64,000 nt of DNA from an uncultured Clostridia bacterium (GTDB taxonomy: Bacteria; Bacillota; Clostridia; TANB77; CAG-508): positions 1-64,000 of the forward strand of contig CANQGE010000005.1 in the NCBI GenBank assembly GCA_947601495.1, written 5' to 3'. Below, in pieces: positions 1 through 9,256 of the stretch (position 1 is its first letter; each line of letters opens with the position of its first letter). The position numbers were made by a program, and so were the translations under genes. The notes beneath the pieces were generated by a model. The model had not been told where the DNA came from and searched no databases. It saw nothing but the letters and a program-made list of their open reading frames with translations.

Positions 1-47
1 CAAACTTTTTATATATGTAAAAATATAGTTTATTTCTTCTTTCATGG

Positions 48-398
48 TCAATATGTTAGTATTGCATTTTCTATACACTTTGCGACATACGTTGCAAGTT
101 TAAAGTTTTTTTCTGGATTGAAACTATTTATGCCTTTAATTAAGCCAATGCTTCCTATTGAAATTAGGTCATCTTGGTCTACATTTGTTGAAGCATATTT
201 TTTAGAAACATGAGCCACTAGTCTTAAATTTCTTTCTATTAATATATTTCTTGCCCCCTCATCTCCATTTTTCATTTTTTCTAAATACATTTTCTCCTCT
301 TCTGGAGAAAGAGGCTCTGGAAATAAATTATTGTTTTGTATGTATCCAACACCAAATACTACTTTGGCTAAAGTTAAAATATTGAAAAAAGCAAACAT
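48..398 (-). pseudogene. sigK: SigK-like sporulation sigma factor, N-terminal part only
   Basis: The 116 residues match the N-terminal half of the mother-cell sigma factor SigK: a hydrophobic pro-like leader, the PLSPEEEKMYLEKMKNGD segment, then sigma region 2 with ARNILIERNLRLVAHVSKKY, DLISIGSIGLIKGI and KLATYVAKCIENAIL. A good AGGAGG site precedes the ATG at 398. Reading stops right after CIENAILTY, where family members continue into LR-rich region 3. None of the three frames of the remaining 47 bases resembles SigK. CIEN is the point at which B. subtilis and several clostridia carry the excisable skin element, so this may be one half of a split sigK rather than a dead gene. The continuation lies outside the window. 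Confidence 0.75.
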
Positions 399-473
399 TT
401 AAGAATACCTCCTAAGCACACTTATAAATTAGTATATGTTGCTTTTTTCTAATAGTGCCTGGCTTAAAAAAAT

Positions 474-2114
474 TTAAGCTATTTCTTTTAATCCCATTTT
501 TCTTAACTCTTTTGCATGATTTATAGAAATATCTGTTATTGTGCCACTTGAAATTCTAGCAATTTCTCTTAAAACTTCTTCTTCATTTAATAATTTTATT
601 TTTGTTTTGGTTTTTTCTTCAATGACTTCTTTACTAACATAATAATTGTAGTCTCCCTTTGCAGCTATGCTAGCTAAATGTGTTACACAAAGGACTTGAT
701 GGTTTTTAGAAATTTGTTTCATTTTTTCTCCAGTACAATTTGCTGCCACACCACTTATTCCTGTATCTATTTCATCAAAAATGATTACAGGTATTTTATC
801 TACTTCAGCTAAAACATTTTTAATTGCTAACATTATTCTTGACATTTCACCACCTGATGCAATTTTTATAAGAGATTTAGCTTCTTCTCCAATGTTTGTT
901 GATATTTCAAATTCAACTTTATCTAAGCCATTAATAGTAAAGTTCATATCTTCTGAAAAAATTATTTTTACACTAAATTTAGCATTTTTCATTTCTAAAT
1001 CTTTTAATTCTCTATTTATTTTTGAACTTAAAATTTCTGAACATTTCATTCTAATTTCATGCATTTGTTTAGATAAATCTAACATTTCTTTTTCTATTTT
1101 ATTTAATTGATTTTTTAAATCTAGAATATAACTATCTAAATTCTCTATTTCAAAAATTTCTTTTTGCGTTTCTTCTTTGTATTTTAGTATTTCTAATATA
1201 TTGTTTCCATATTTTCTTTTTAAAGAATTTATTAGGTCTAACCTTTCTTCAATTTCATATTGCTCTTTTTCATCATAATATACATCTTCTGAAAAGCTTT
1301 CTATATCTCTTCCAACTTCTTGAATTTCATAATATGCATCTTTTAGTCTTTGCCCTACTTTCAAATATTCTTCATTAAATTCTTCTATTTTTCCTAAAGC
1401 TTTTATTGCAATATTCATGCTGTCTATAATGTTATTATTTATTTGAGTTTCTGCTTCTTGTATGTTGCTGTTTATTTTTTCAGAAGCCATCATCATTTTT
1501 CTTTTAGTTTCTAAATTTTCTTCTTCTCCTTCTTTTAAGTTTGCCTCTTCAATTTCTTTTACTTGATAATTTAGTAAATCTAGTTTCCTTTGTTTTTCTC
1601 TTTCATCTCCATAGTTGCTATTTAACTCAGCTCTTACTTTTTGATATTCTTCATATAAGACTTTATATTTTTCTTTTATTTCTTTCATATTGCTACCAGC
1701 ATAATCATCTATTAAGCTTATATGTGTTGATACATCAAGAATAGATTGATTTTCATTTTGCCCATGAATATCTATTATATTGCTCATAAAGCTTTTAAGT
1801 TCTGAAACTGTAACTAGTCTTCCATTTATTTTACATATGTTTTTTCCATTAATATTTATTTCTCTTGAAACAACTACCATATCATCTTCAAAATTAAAAT
1901 TTGGTAAGTAAAAACTAGCTTCTACAAAAGAGTTTTTTTCTCCTGTTCTTATCATTTCTTTTGAAAATCTGCCACCAGATAAAATTTGAAAAGATCCGAT
2001 TATAAGAGTTTTTCCAGCTCCTGTTTCACCTGTTAAAACATTAAAGCCCTCGTTAAAATTAATTGTAACATCATCTATAATTCCAATATTTTTAATGTGT
2101 AATGTGTTTATCAT
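474..2114 (-). CDS. recN: DNA repair protein RecN
   Basis: A 546-residue SMC-like ATPase, normal length for RecN. It acts in early double-strand-break repair, tethering DNA and cooperating with RecA. The Walker A motif GETGAGKT lies at residues 29-36, a long coiled-coil middle region spans roughly 150-370, the ABC signature SGGEMSR lies near 410, and the Walker B region IIFDEIDTGISG near 440. The end reads ELRKMGLKEIA, as expected for the family. An AGGTAAG-like site precedes the ATG. In many Firmicutes recN neighbours argR and spoIVB; here the sigK fragment follows instead, so the order is rearranged. Confidence 0.95.
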   Translation of the reverse strand: MINTLHIKNIGIIDDVTINFNEGFNVLTGETGAGKTLIIGSFQILSGGRFSKEMIRTGEKNSFVEASFYLPNFNFEDDMVVVSREININGKNICKINGRLVTVSELKSFMSNIIDIHGQNENQSILDVSTHISLIDDYAGSNMKEIKEKYKVLYEEYQKVRAELNSNYGDEREKQRKLDLLNYQVKEIEEANLKEGEEENLETKRKMMMASEKINSNIQEAETQINNNIIDSMNIAIKALGKIEEFNEEYLKVGQRLKDAYYEIQEVGRDIESFSEDVYYDEKEQYEIEERLDLINSLKRKYGNNILEILKYKEETQKEIFEIENLDSYILDLKNQLNKIEKEMLDLSKQMHEIRMKCSEILSSKINRELKDLEMKNAKFSVKIIFSEDMNFTINGLDKVEFEISTNIGEEAKSLIKIASGGEMSRIMLAIKNVLAEVDKIPVIIFDEIDTGISGVAANCTGEKMKQISKNHQVLCVTHLASIAAKGDYNYYVSKEVIEEKTKTKIKLLNEEEVLREIARISSGTITDISINHAKELRKMGLKEIA

Positions 2115-2239
2115 AAAACTTACCTCTTAACTAAAATATTTAGGTTTTAAAGCTACCTCTAAGCTTTTACGAATGTATGTTTGGTATAATTATTATAACT
2201 CTATTTTAAATTTTGTCAATACATTTGTTCGCTTTTTTA

Positions 2240-2276
2240 TAAAAAAAATAAAAGAAGCTTTTTTTATAAAAGCCTC
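2240..2276 (-). terminator. Rho-independent terminator
   Basis: Read on the minus strand, an imperfect stem (GAGGCTTT against AAGCTTC) is followed by a long T-rich tract. It lies downstream of the 44-residue gene at 2311-2445 and likely ends transcription of that gene and the large protein before it. Confidence 0.6.
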
Positions 2277-2310
2277 TTTATTTAATATATTTTTATTATA
2301 TATTTATGTA

Positions 2311-2445
2311 TTATTTTGTTATATTTCTCTTTTTAGCTAATAGAGCAATTTCATTATAAGCCTCTTTTACATTCGGATTATCTTTATTTTTTTCAAGCAA
2401 ATCATATACTAATTTTATTGTGTTATTTAATTTTTCTGTCTCCAT
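2311..2445 (-). CDS. Small hypothetical protein, 44 residues
   Basis: A short reading frame with an ATG at 2445 and a strong GGAGGG ribosome binding site 6 bases upstream. The product begins METEKLNNTIKLVYDLLEKN and is predicted to be mostly charged helix, without signal peptide or membrane segment. It starts 17 bases after the stop of the 961-residue gene, so the two are probably cotranscribed. I do not recognise the family. The strong ribosome binding site and the operon position are the reasons for calling it. Confidence 0.6.
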   Translation of the reverse strand: METEKLNNTIKLVYDLLEKNKDNPNVKEAYNEIALLAKKRNITK

Positions 2446-2462
2446 AACTATCCCTCCTATTT

Positions 2463-5348
2463 TCATCTGTCTTCTAGTTGATCCTCTTCTGTTACTTTTT
2501 TTACTTCTTGAATAAATTTAGAATCTTCTCTTGGCTCAGCTTTATGTTCTTCGTCGTGCTCTTTTGCTCTCATATTCCTACTTTTCTTTCTTTTATATGC
2601 TTCCACGTCAATCTCTATTATTGGAATTGGCTTATTATTTTTTGAAAATTCTTTTGCACGAGTTCTATGGAGTCCTGTAGCTTTTCCATAAGCAATAATA
2701 TAGTCTGGCATTATTTTTCCGCCATTGTTTTCTGATGTTATGAGGTCTGGATTTTGTTCATATCTATATGTTACAACTTCATTATATTTATCAGCAGCTG
2801 TATTCTGTTCCGCAGTTTTTCTTAATAGCTCTTCTGGATAATTCATTTCTACAACTTCTATGTTAGGAGCTGGTTGTTTCCTTAAATGAGTAGTACGAGA
2901 ATCAAATTGACTCATACCTATTATAAGGTTCGGGTCAATACTAGCAAAGCCATAACTTATTGTACCTTCTTGCGCACAGCTTTCTAATACTCCCGGTTCT
3001 ATAAGGCAATTAGAAATAGTAGAGCATCCCTCTTCCATATTCTTCCATGTATCATCAGTAGGTGTCGTAGTTATATGTGAGTTACTATCTCCGTTTCTTG
3101 CATTAATAACTGAGTGCATTAATATTTTAAAATCAGCACCATTTAATCTTATTATATCTACTCCATCTTCTTCATGTTCAATTGAAATTCCGTCTTCTCC
3201 ACTTTCTGCTCTTCTAATAGCATCTTCTGGCTTTAATAATTGTGAAACAAGTTCTTTTGAGTATTGCAATGGTATTTTTTGTTTTATTGTTTCAAAATCT
3301 ACAGGACCGATTACATTTTCATTACTTGCTAAAGTGCTATATAGTTTTCTTAGCACTTTTATATCGTCAATTTTTGATATAATACTTGCAAGTTCTATTG
3401 CATCTAATTCATCATTATTAAGTAATTCACTCTCTTGTGTACGCCTGTCTTTAAGTAAATTATCAATGCTATACTTTTTAACCATATCATCTAGAGCTAA
3501 TGATGATGCTGTATAAATGTTTGGAGAGCCAAGGTATGGCATTCCAAAAAATCTTTTAGACAAAATTTCTCTAATTTCTTTTATATCTGTTACTTTTTGC
3601 ATTGCTTCATCATACATTTGATTTCTAGCATTAGTATAATTATCTAAGTCTTCAATGCTTTTTAATGGCAAAAATTTTGATTCTGGCATTTTTCTATCTA
3701 ATAAAGCTAATTTCAATGCATTTATTCTTTCTGGAGTCATTTCTTCTTCATTTATTGTTTTTATTAAATCAGAAAATTTTACAAATGACTTAATTTTTTC
3801 TTCATTTCCAGCTGCATTATTAATAAAAAATCCATCTGTTAATCTCTCAAATTTTTTATATTCTGCAATTCTTTCTGGATGATTAGCAAAGTCAGCAAGT
3901 AAAATTGAAAATTTAGTGTCATAATTGAATTGATTATGTACTACACCTTCTCCAAAATTTTCAAAAATTGCACTATCAAATATTCTTAAATTTGGAATTG
4001 CTTTCATTCCTAAATTTGGTCTTGCTTCTAATACTTTTCTAGCATTTTCTCCATATGTTTGTATTATCAATTCTTTCATTAGTTCAATTGAGGGTTTTTG
4101 TATAAATTCAATTATTTTGCTTTGATCTGCCGTTGCTAATAATTTTTCATCTGTTAAAACTTTGCAAATATCATAACTTACTTCAATATCCTTGGGATCC
4201 TCAAAATCTGGTGAAAGGTATCGTGAAGATTTTATAGCTTCTAATATATTAGGATTTGTTATTTTTTGATTAAATAGCTCAACTACATCTTGTATTTTTT
4301 TTCGTATAGCAAATTTGTTTCCCTTCACTTGAACAAACAATGCTTGTGGAATAGTCTTTGATATTTTCCACAATAAATCTTTATCTCTAATTGAATCAGT
4401 AATATGCCATAAATCCGAATAATTATCATTACTTAAAGTAGAAATTTTCAATACTTCGTCATAATCTAAGTTTAAATATTTATCGTTAAAAGTTTTTTTT
4501 GAATAGTCTAAAAAGCTTAGTTTTTCACTTTCTCCATATGGTATAAGCTGCTCAATTTTGGGACGTTCTAGCATTGCTATAAATTGTGGATTTTTTTCTA
4601 TCATTAACTTCTTTTGATTATTTGATAAAATAGCTATAAATAGAGGATTATTATTTACATATTTAATAACAGCTTCATCAGTCATTTTTGGAACAACTGT
4701 ATCATCAAGTAATGCTAATTTTAATTGTGTATTTACTGGTAAATTTTCAAAATTAAGTTGCTCATAAAATTCCCTTGCATCTAAGATTTTTAACCATTCT
4801 TTTTTCGAAAAAGAAGGATCTTCTTGTGCCATATCTAAAAGTTGTTTATTCTTAGCTACTGCCTGAATTAAAATGTCTTCATCAAAACATTGTAATTTAT
4901 CTGTAAAAAATTTAGGGCTTATATGTATTACTCCTCTAGAAGTATCCGGTTTACTATCATTCGTTAAAAATTCTAATTGTAGTTCTTTTGGTAGATATTT
5001 GATTAATTCATAATTTTCATCACCGAAAATAATTTCTGTTTTTTGAGAATTGCTCAAATGCTCAGCAAGACTTTGATTTTTGGCTATATACTTAGTTTGT
5101 AATTTTTTACCCAAATCCTTTATAGTTTCTGGATGCTCATTTAAATATTGTAACGCAATTTCATCTCTAACATATTGAATATCTGTTGGAATATTGGAAA
5201 TTAATGCATCAACAACTTCTGGATTTGTTTTTAAATATTCTGGTGCTTTTTCATATTTTTTGCCATTTATTCTTGCAACAAGAAAAAGCTTTCTTATTTG
5301 TTGAAAAATATTAAGTTTTGGTTTTTCAACTAATTCATTGCTAGGCAT
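2463..5348 (-). CDS. Large helical protein of unknown function, 961 residues
   Basis: I do not recognise a named family. An upstream ATG at 5375 would add nine residues, but the AAGGGAG site sits 8 bases before the ATG at 5348, so I use that start. Residues 1 to about 690 are helical and repeat-like, with recurring pieces such as EYLKTNPEVVDALI, ALQYLNEHPETIKDL and KNQSLAEHLSNSQK, suggesting a helical solenoid. The last 250 or so residues look like a separate compact domain with GDSNSHITTTPTDDTW, EEGCSTISNCLIEP and MPDYIIAYGKATGLHRTRAKEF. The tail is highly charged. There is no signal peptide or membrane helix, so it is probably cytoplasmic. Confidence 0.85.
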   Translation of the reverse strand: MPSNELVEKPKLNIFQQIRKLFLVARINGKKYEKAPEYLKTNPEVVDALISNIPTDIQYVRDEIALQYLNEHPETIKDLGKKLQTKYIAKNQSLAEHLSNSQKTEIIFGDENYELIKYLPKELQLEFLTNDSKPDTSRGVIHISPKFFTDKLQCFDEDILIQAVAKNKQLLDMAQEDPSFSKKEWLKILDAREFYEQLNFENLPVNTQLKLALLDDTVVPKMTDEAVIKYVNNNPLFIAILSNNQKKLMIEKNPQFIAMLERPKIEQLIPYGESEKLSFLDYSKKTFNDKYLNLDYDEVLKISTLSNDNYSDLWHITDSIRDKDLLWKISKTIPQALFVQVKGNKFAIRKKIQDVVELFNQKITNPNILEAIKSSRYLSPDFEDPKDIEVSYDICKVLTDEKLLATADQSKIIEFIQKPSIELMKELIIQTYGENARKVLEARPNLGMKAIPNLRIFDSAIFENFGEGVVHNQFNYDTKFSILLADFANHPERIAEYKKFERLTDGFFINNAAGNEEKIKSFVKFSDLIKTINEEEMTPERINALKLALLDRKMPESKFLPLKSIEDLDNYTNARNQMYDEAMQKVTDIKEIREILSKRFFGMPYLGSPNIYTASSLALDDMVKKYSIDNLLKDRRTQESELLNNDELDAIELASIISKIDDIKVLRKLYSTLASNENVIGPVDFETIKQKIPLQYSKELVSQLLKPEDAIRRAESGEDGISIEHEEDGVDIIRLNGADFKILMHSVINARNGDSNSHITTTPTDDTWKNMEEGCSTISNCLIEPGVLESCAQEGTISYGFASIDPNLIIGMSQFDSRTTHLRKQPAPNIEVVEMNYPEELLRKTAEQNTAADKYNEVVTYRYEQNPDLITSENNGGKIMPDYIIAYGKATGLHRTRAKEFSKNNKPIPIIEIDVEAYKRKKSRNMRAKEHDEEHKAEPREDSKFIQEVKKVTEEDQLEDR

Positions 5349-5470
5349 AAAATTTTCTCCCTTAAATTTATCCATTCTTACTCATTTATTTTATCATTTA
5401 TTTAGTTTGATTCTAATTTTGTTATCTAAAAGACATCAAAATATTACTTTTTAGTAATAAAAAATCATTG

Positions 5471-5540
5471 TTATAAAGTGAAGTGGTAAAATGAAAGTAA
5501 ATTTTTGTGTATACTTTCATTTTACCACTTCACTTTATAA
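5471..5540. repeat. Perfect 29-bp inverted repeat (long hairpin)
   Basis: Arms at 5471-5499 and 5512-5540 are perfect reverse complements separated by a 12-base loop. The hairpin lies between rdgB and the 961-residue gene, both on the minus strand. It is much longer than a usual terminator and lacks a clean T-run, so it may be a terminator, an RNA processing site, or a remnant of a miniature transposable element. Confidence 0.8.
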
Positions 5541-5563
5541 AGGACTGAATTTTATTTTAAATA

Positions 5564-6187
5564 TTAATATCCTAACTCTTTAAATTTTGTAACTAGTTCA
5601 TTCATAGCTAAATCTCTATGATTATGTACAGAAGCATATTCTTCCTCTTCCATATCTCCCATTGGTTTATCAAAACCATTTGGTATAAATACTGGTCCAT
5701 AAGTTAAGCCACCTAATTTTCCAGGTTTTAGTGCTATTGTTCCTTTGCATTCTCCTCTAGCTACAATTTTTTCTCCATTTGGAAGAATCGCAGTTAGCAC
5801 ACATACAAATTTGCATTTTCTATCTTCAAGATTTGTATATTGTTTCATATTGTTTAACAGTTTATTTAAATTTTCTTCTTGTGTAGGGTGGTCCCCTGCA
5901 TATCTACCTGTGTAAACTCCTGGTTCTCCATTTAATTTATCTACACATAATCCTGCATCGTCTGTTATTATTATTTTATCTGTTATATTATTTTCTAAGC
6001 AGAATTCTCTAATTGCATTTGCCTTTATCGCAGAATTTTCTTCAAAAGTAGTTCCATCTTCAATTATTTCCTTATTAAAACCAATGTCTTTAATTGTAAA
6101 TAACTCGGCATCAAAGCCATGTGAGCTAATTATTTTTCTCATTGCTTCTACTTTTGCTTTGTTACCTGTGCCATATAAAATTTTCAT
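5564..6187 (-). CDS. rdgB: XTP/dITP diphosphatase (RdgB/HAM1)
   Basis: A 207-residue housecleaning nucleotidase that hydrolyses dITP, XTP and ITP to monophosphates, keeping deaminated purines out of DNA and RNA. Visible family motifs are the N-terminal YGTGNKAKVEAM, the catalytic stretch IITDDAGLCVDKLNGEPGVY followed by TGRYAG, GPVFIPNG, and a C-terminal HNHRDLAM corresponding to the usual SHR motif. GAGAGG precedes the ATG. It starts 16 bases after the stop of the membrane protein at 6204-8024, so the two likely share a transcript. Confidence 0.95.
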   Translation of the reverse strand: MKILYGTGNKAKVEAMRKIISSHGFDAELFTIKDIGFNKEIIEDGTTFEENSAIKANAIREFCLENNITDKIIITDDAGLCVDKLNGEPGVYTGRYAGDHPTQEENLNKLLNNMKQYTNLEDRKCKFVCVLTAILPNGEKIVARGECKGTIALKPGKLGGLTYGPVFIPNGFDKPMGDMEEEEYASVHNHRDLAMNELVTKFKELGY

Positions 6188-6203
6188 AATTTTTTCCTCT
6201 CTT

Positions 6204-8024
6204 TTAAAAATTACTTTTATTTTCTAATATTTGATTAAATAATATAGAATTAGATGTAGTTTTGTTTTCATTATATTTAACTTTAATTATATATATTGGA
6301 GCTGCGTTTTCAAGATATAATACATTTGGCAATATACTAGCTATTTCTGTAATTTCAAAATGGAAATCATCTAATTCTTTTAATTTTAACTCAGAATTTC
6401 GACCATATATTGGAACATATATATCATTGTTTAACACATTATCCCAATATATCTTTTCTGATGCTTCCGTTTCTCCAATTTTAAATCCAATAGATAGCTG
6501 AATTATTCTATCATCAACATTTAGCATTGAAGGAATACCACTATCATCAGTTATTACTCCCCAAATTCCATCTATATCATATTTTAAATAATCTTGGTCT
6601 TTTAATAAACACATAACATTTGTTTTTAAGTTTTCTAAATTATTTTCATAATAAATAAGCACGTTATGTGTAATCCAATTATAAAATCCATAGCAAACTG
6701 CTATTCCTAATATAAAAGAAACTAATATTGTAGACACAATTTCTTTTTTATCTATTAGATTAATTAATAATTTTATTACAAGTATGCATGATAGAACTGG
6801 TATAATTCCAGCATATCTTGTGTATCCTATTGAAAATTTAGCCCATATTAAACATAAATATATAATATATGTGCAGTACAAAATATTTGTTGATAATTTT
6901 ATTTTTTCTTTCTTAAATATTCTTTTGCACAAAATGTATAATAAATATATTATTGAAATAATATATCCTATTCCAAAGTTTATGTCTGTTTTAGATGTTT
7001 CATATGCTCTTTTAGGAAATATTATAATATATATTGGCCAAATTAGTACTTCAAATATATTTTTTGGACCAAATCTATTGTCTACCCAGTTTTCATTTGC
7101 AAAATATTTAGATTTAAAAATTGTGTTATAATATGGAAATACTGGACTTCCAGTTTGCAATATTGTATCAACTAAATAAGGTAACATAGGTAGTAAAGCT
7201 GTTATGATTAGAAAAATATAGTCATACCACTTTATATTTTTTATATCTTTAGCATTATGTATTAAAATATATATGATTGGCAATATTAAATAAACTGCAT
7301 TTGTAAGTTTTGTGCAAACTATTAAACCAACTAAAAATGCTAAGAAATATAGTCTTTTTTTGTTTTTAAATAAGCTTTCATTTTCAAATAATATAATATA
7401 TGAAAACTCTAGTAGTAGGCTCACTGAAAAATTATCTATATAGTATGAGCCCAATTGCTGTAACAGAATAAATGTACCTATTGGTAATATAGATAATATT
7501 GATAACTCATAAGGTTTTAAGTTTTCACCTACAAATTTTTTTATTATTTTTTTAACTTGATAGAAAATTACTATAAATATAAAATATGATGGTATTGTTC
7601 CTAATCTAAATCCTAGTTTTGATCTAAACAAGTAAAATAGTCTATCAATAATTGGAAAAATAAAAGATGTTACAGTTCTTCCAGGAAAAAAGTCTTCATT
7701 TATTTTATCTGTAAATGTATATTTTTGTAAGTATAAGTGATATGTATAAGTATCACTTAATCTATTTGGAAAAGCAATTGTTGCAATGAACATTAGGAAT
7801 ATTATAATAAAAAATATACTATCCCATTTTGAAAAATCATGTTTTATTTTATAAACTTTTTTAATTAGTAATATATTAATTATAATGTTAATTATTAATC
7901 CAATAATTTGAGCAACTATATATCTTGCATTAAAAAAATAAATAATAGTATCTGAAATAATTACTTGCATAAAAAGCACAAGTAATAGAAAAAAGCTTAT
8001 ATTTATTTCTTTTAATTTTTCCAT
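6204..8024 (-). CDS. Polytopic membrane protein, GT-C-like
   Basis: A 606-residue protein with about a dozen strongly hydrophobic segments between residues 10 and 460 and a C-terminal soluble region of about 140 residues. An extracytoplasmic loop after the second or third helix contains SDTYTYHLYLQKYTF, like the Asp-containing first loop of GT-C lipid-linked glycosyltransferases. The overall plan (many helices, acidic first loop, soluble tail) fits that superfamily, but I cannot name a specific enzyme or substrate. A GGAGGA site precedes the ATG. It is next to rdgB, with no other envelope genes nearby. Confidence 0.6.
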   Translation of the reverse strand: MEKLKEINISFFLLLVLFMQVIISDTIIYFFNARYIVAQIIGLIINIIINILLIKKVYKIKHDFSKWDSIFFIIIFLMFIATIAFPNRLSDTYTYHLYLQKYTFTDKINEDFFPGRTVTSFIFPIIDRLFYLFRSKLGFRLGTIPSYFIFIVIFYQVKKIIKKFVGENLKPYELSILSILPIGTFILLQQLGSYYIDNFSVSLLLEFSYIILFENESLFKNKKRLYFLAFLVGLIVCTKLTNAVYLILPIIYILIHNAKDIKNIKWYDYIFLIITALLPMLPYLVDTILQTGSPVFPYYNTIFKSKYFANENWVDNRFGPKNIFEVLIWPIYIIIFPKRAYETSKTDINFGIGYIISIIYLLYILCKRIFKKEKIKLSTNILYCTYIIYLCLIWAKFSIGYTRYAGIIPVLSCILVIKLLINLIDKKEIVSTILVSFILGIAVCYGFYNWITHNVLIYYENNLENLKTNVMCLLKDQDYLKYDIDGIWGVITDDSGIPSMLNVDDRIIQLSIGFKIGETEASEKIYWDNVLNNDIYVPIYGRNSELKLKELDDFHFEITEIASILPNVLYLENAAPIYIIKVKYNENKTTSNSILFNQILENKSNF

Positions 8025-8048
8025 TTTTCCTCCATTTTACATCATATT

Positions 8049-8774
8049 TTAACTATTAAATCTTAATAGATACCCATCTGGATCTTGAATTAGAAATTCT
8101 TTGTCTAAAAAAGTTTTATTATTAGCTTTATATTCGTGAGTTTCTAAATCTAAAAAGAATTTAATTTTTTTACTTTTTAATTCATTATATTTTTCTTCAA
8201 CATTTTTTAAAGTCATACTTAAGTTAATTCCACGTCCATATGGATATTCTAATTTTGCAGTGTTCCAATTATCATTTATTTCTTCTATCATTATTTGATT
8301 TTCTTCTAATTGTAAAAAGCAAAATTTATTTTCTTTTCTTTCATATTTTACAGTAAATCCTAGTTGTAAATAAAAATTTTTACTTATTTCTATATTAGAT
8401 ACACTTAGTTCTGGTATTAAACTATTAAATTCGATATTGTCTCTTATAATTTCATGCTTAAAAAATCTCTCCTGAAATTCAACTAACGCGTCTATTTCAT
8501 TATTACTAAAATTTATACCATTTGGAACAATAATTAGCTTATCATCATTATCGTTTAATCTGTGAATTATAGCTATACATTCTCCCTCAAATTCTTCTAA
8601 TGGTTCATATACTCCTAAAATATAGCAATCTAATTCTTCTCCATCTCCACTTATTGTGTTGGGTATAAAGCCATAATTAACAGGATAAACAAATCCATGT
8701 TTTGGATGTTTACTTCCCATTTTTCTATCAATATTTACTTTAACTTTTTTATTTAAATATTCTTTTACATTCAT
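8049..8774 (-). CDS. Inorganic pyrophosphatase-like / VOC domain fusion
   Basis: Two domains in 241 residues. Residues 1 to about 108 resemble the core of family I inorganic pyrophosphatase, with KHGFVYPVNYGFIPNT and GDGEELDCYILGVYEP, the acidic metal-binding face. Residues about 113-241 form a vicinal-oxygen-chelate (glyoxalase/bleomycin resistance) domain: SNIEISKNFYLQLGF opens it and FLIQDPDGYLLRF closes it. The pyrophosphatase part is shorter than E. coli Ppa, about 175 residues. I see no frame change or internal start signal, so it reads as a genuine fusion. Substrate is unknown. Confidence 0.75.
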   Translation of the reverse strand: MNVKEYLNKKVKVNIDRKMGSKHPKHGFVYPVNYGFIPNTISGDGEELDCYILGVYEPLEEFEGECIAIIHRLNDNDDKLIIVPNGINFSNNEIDALVEFQERFFKHEIIRDNIEFNSLIPELSVSNIEISKNFYLQLGFTVKYERKENKFCFLQLEENQIMIEEINDNWNTAKLEYPYGRGINLSMTLKNVEEKYNELKSKKIKFFLDLETHEYKANNKTFLDKEFLIQDPDGYLLRFNS

Positions 8775-8855
8775 TTTAAAATTAATTTTCCTTATAAAAT
8801 TACGGTTTACAAATTATTTTCTATATCTACAATAATATCTAATATTTTCATATTC

Positions 8856-9062
8856 TTATACTTCACCCTTTTTTCTTAAATATATATAATCAGCCTCTTC
8901 ATCATACTCATCATATTTACATACATGTTTTTGAATTTCCTTGTCCATAACTAAAATTATATGTTTTTTCATAAATTCAGAATTTACTAATTTTCTTAAT
9001 TTAATCTTATCTTTTTCCTTTAAAATTTTAGATTTATATTCTTTTTCTTCATTACTTAACAT
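8856..9062 (-). CDS. Small hypothetical protein, 68 residues
   Basis: A short, highly charged protein (MLSNEEKEYKSKILKEKDK at the start, CKYDEYDEEADYIYLRKKGE at the end). An in-frame TTG 18 bases upstream could extend it, but the ATG at 9062 is more plausible. The only possible ribosome binding site, GGGAAG, is about 10 bases away and weak. No family is recognised. It sits downstream of the tRNA-Glu gene and its terminator. Confidence 0.45.
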   Translation of the reverse strand: MLSNEEKEYKSKILKEKDKIKLRKLVNSEFMKKHIILVMDKEIQKHVCKYDEYDEEADYIYLRKKGEV

Positions 9063-9109
9063 TATTTTCAATCTTCCCAATTAATTATATTTTTATATGA
9101 TTAAAAAAT

Positions 9110-9143
9110 AAAAGATGAAAAAGGTTCTCTTTTTTCATCTTTT
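9110..9143 (-). terminator. Terminator of tRNA-Glu
   Basis: A 13-bp stem (AAAAGATGAAAAA and its complement) with a short loop lies immediately after the tRNA 3' end on the minus strand and is followed by a T-rich tract, a standard intrinsic terminator. Confidence 0.75.
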
Positions 9144-9144
9144 A

Positions 9145-9219
9145 TGGTGACCCCTACGGGAATCGAACCCATGATTCCACCTTGAGAGGGTGGCGTCTTA
9201 GCCGCTTGACCAAGGGGCC
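9145..9219 (-). tRNA. tRNA-Glu (anticodon CTC)
   Basis: The minus strand folds into a full cloverleaf with encoded CCA. The acceptor stem pairs GGCCCCT with AGGGGTC, the discriminator is A, the anticodon stem is CCACC/GGTGG around the loop CTCTCAA, and the T loop is GTTCGAT. The anticodon CTC reads GAG codons. It stands alone rather than in a cluster. Confidence 0.97.
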
Positions 9220-9256
9220 AATTATCAGCTATTTATTTATACCATATTTTATTTTT

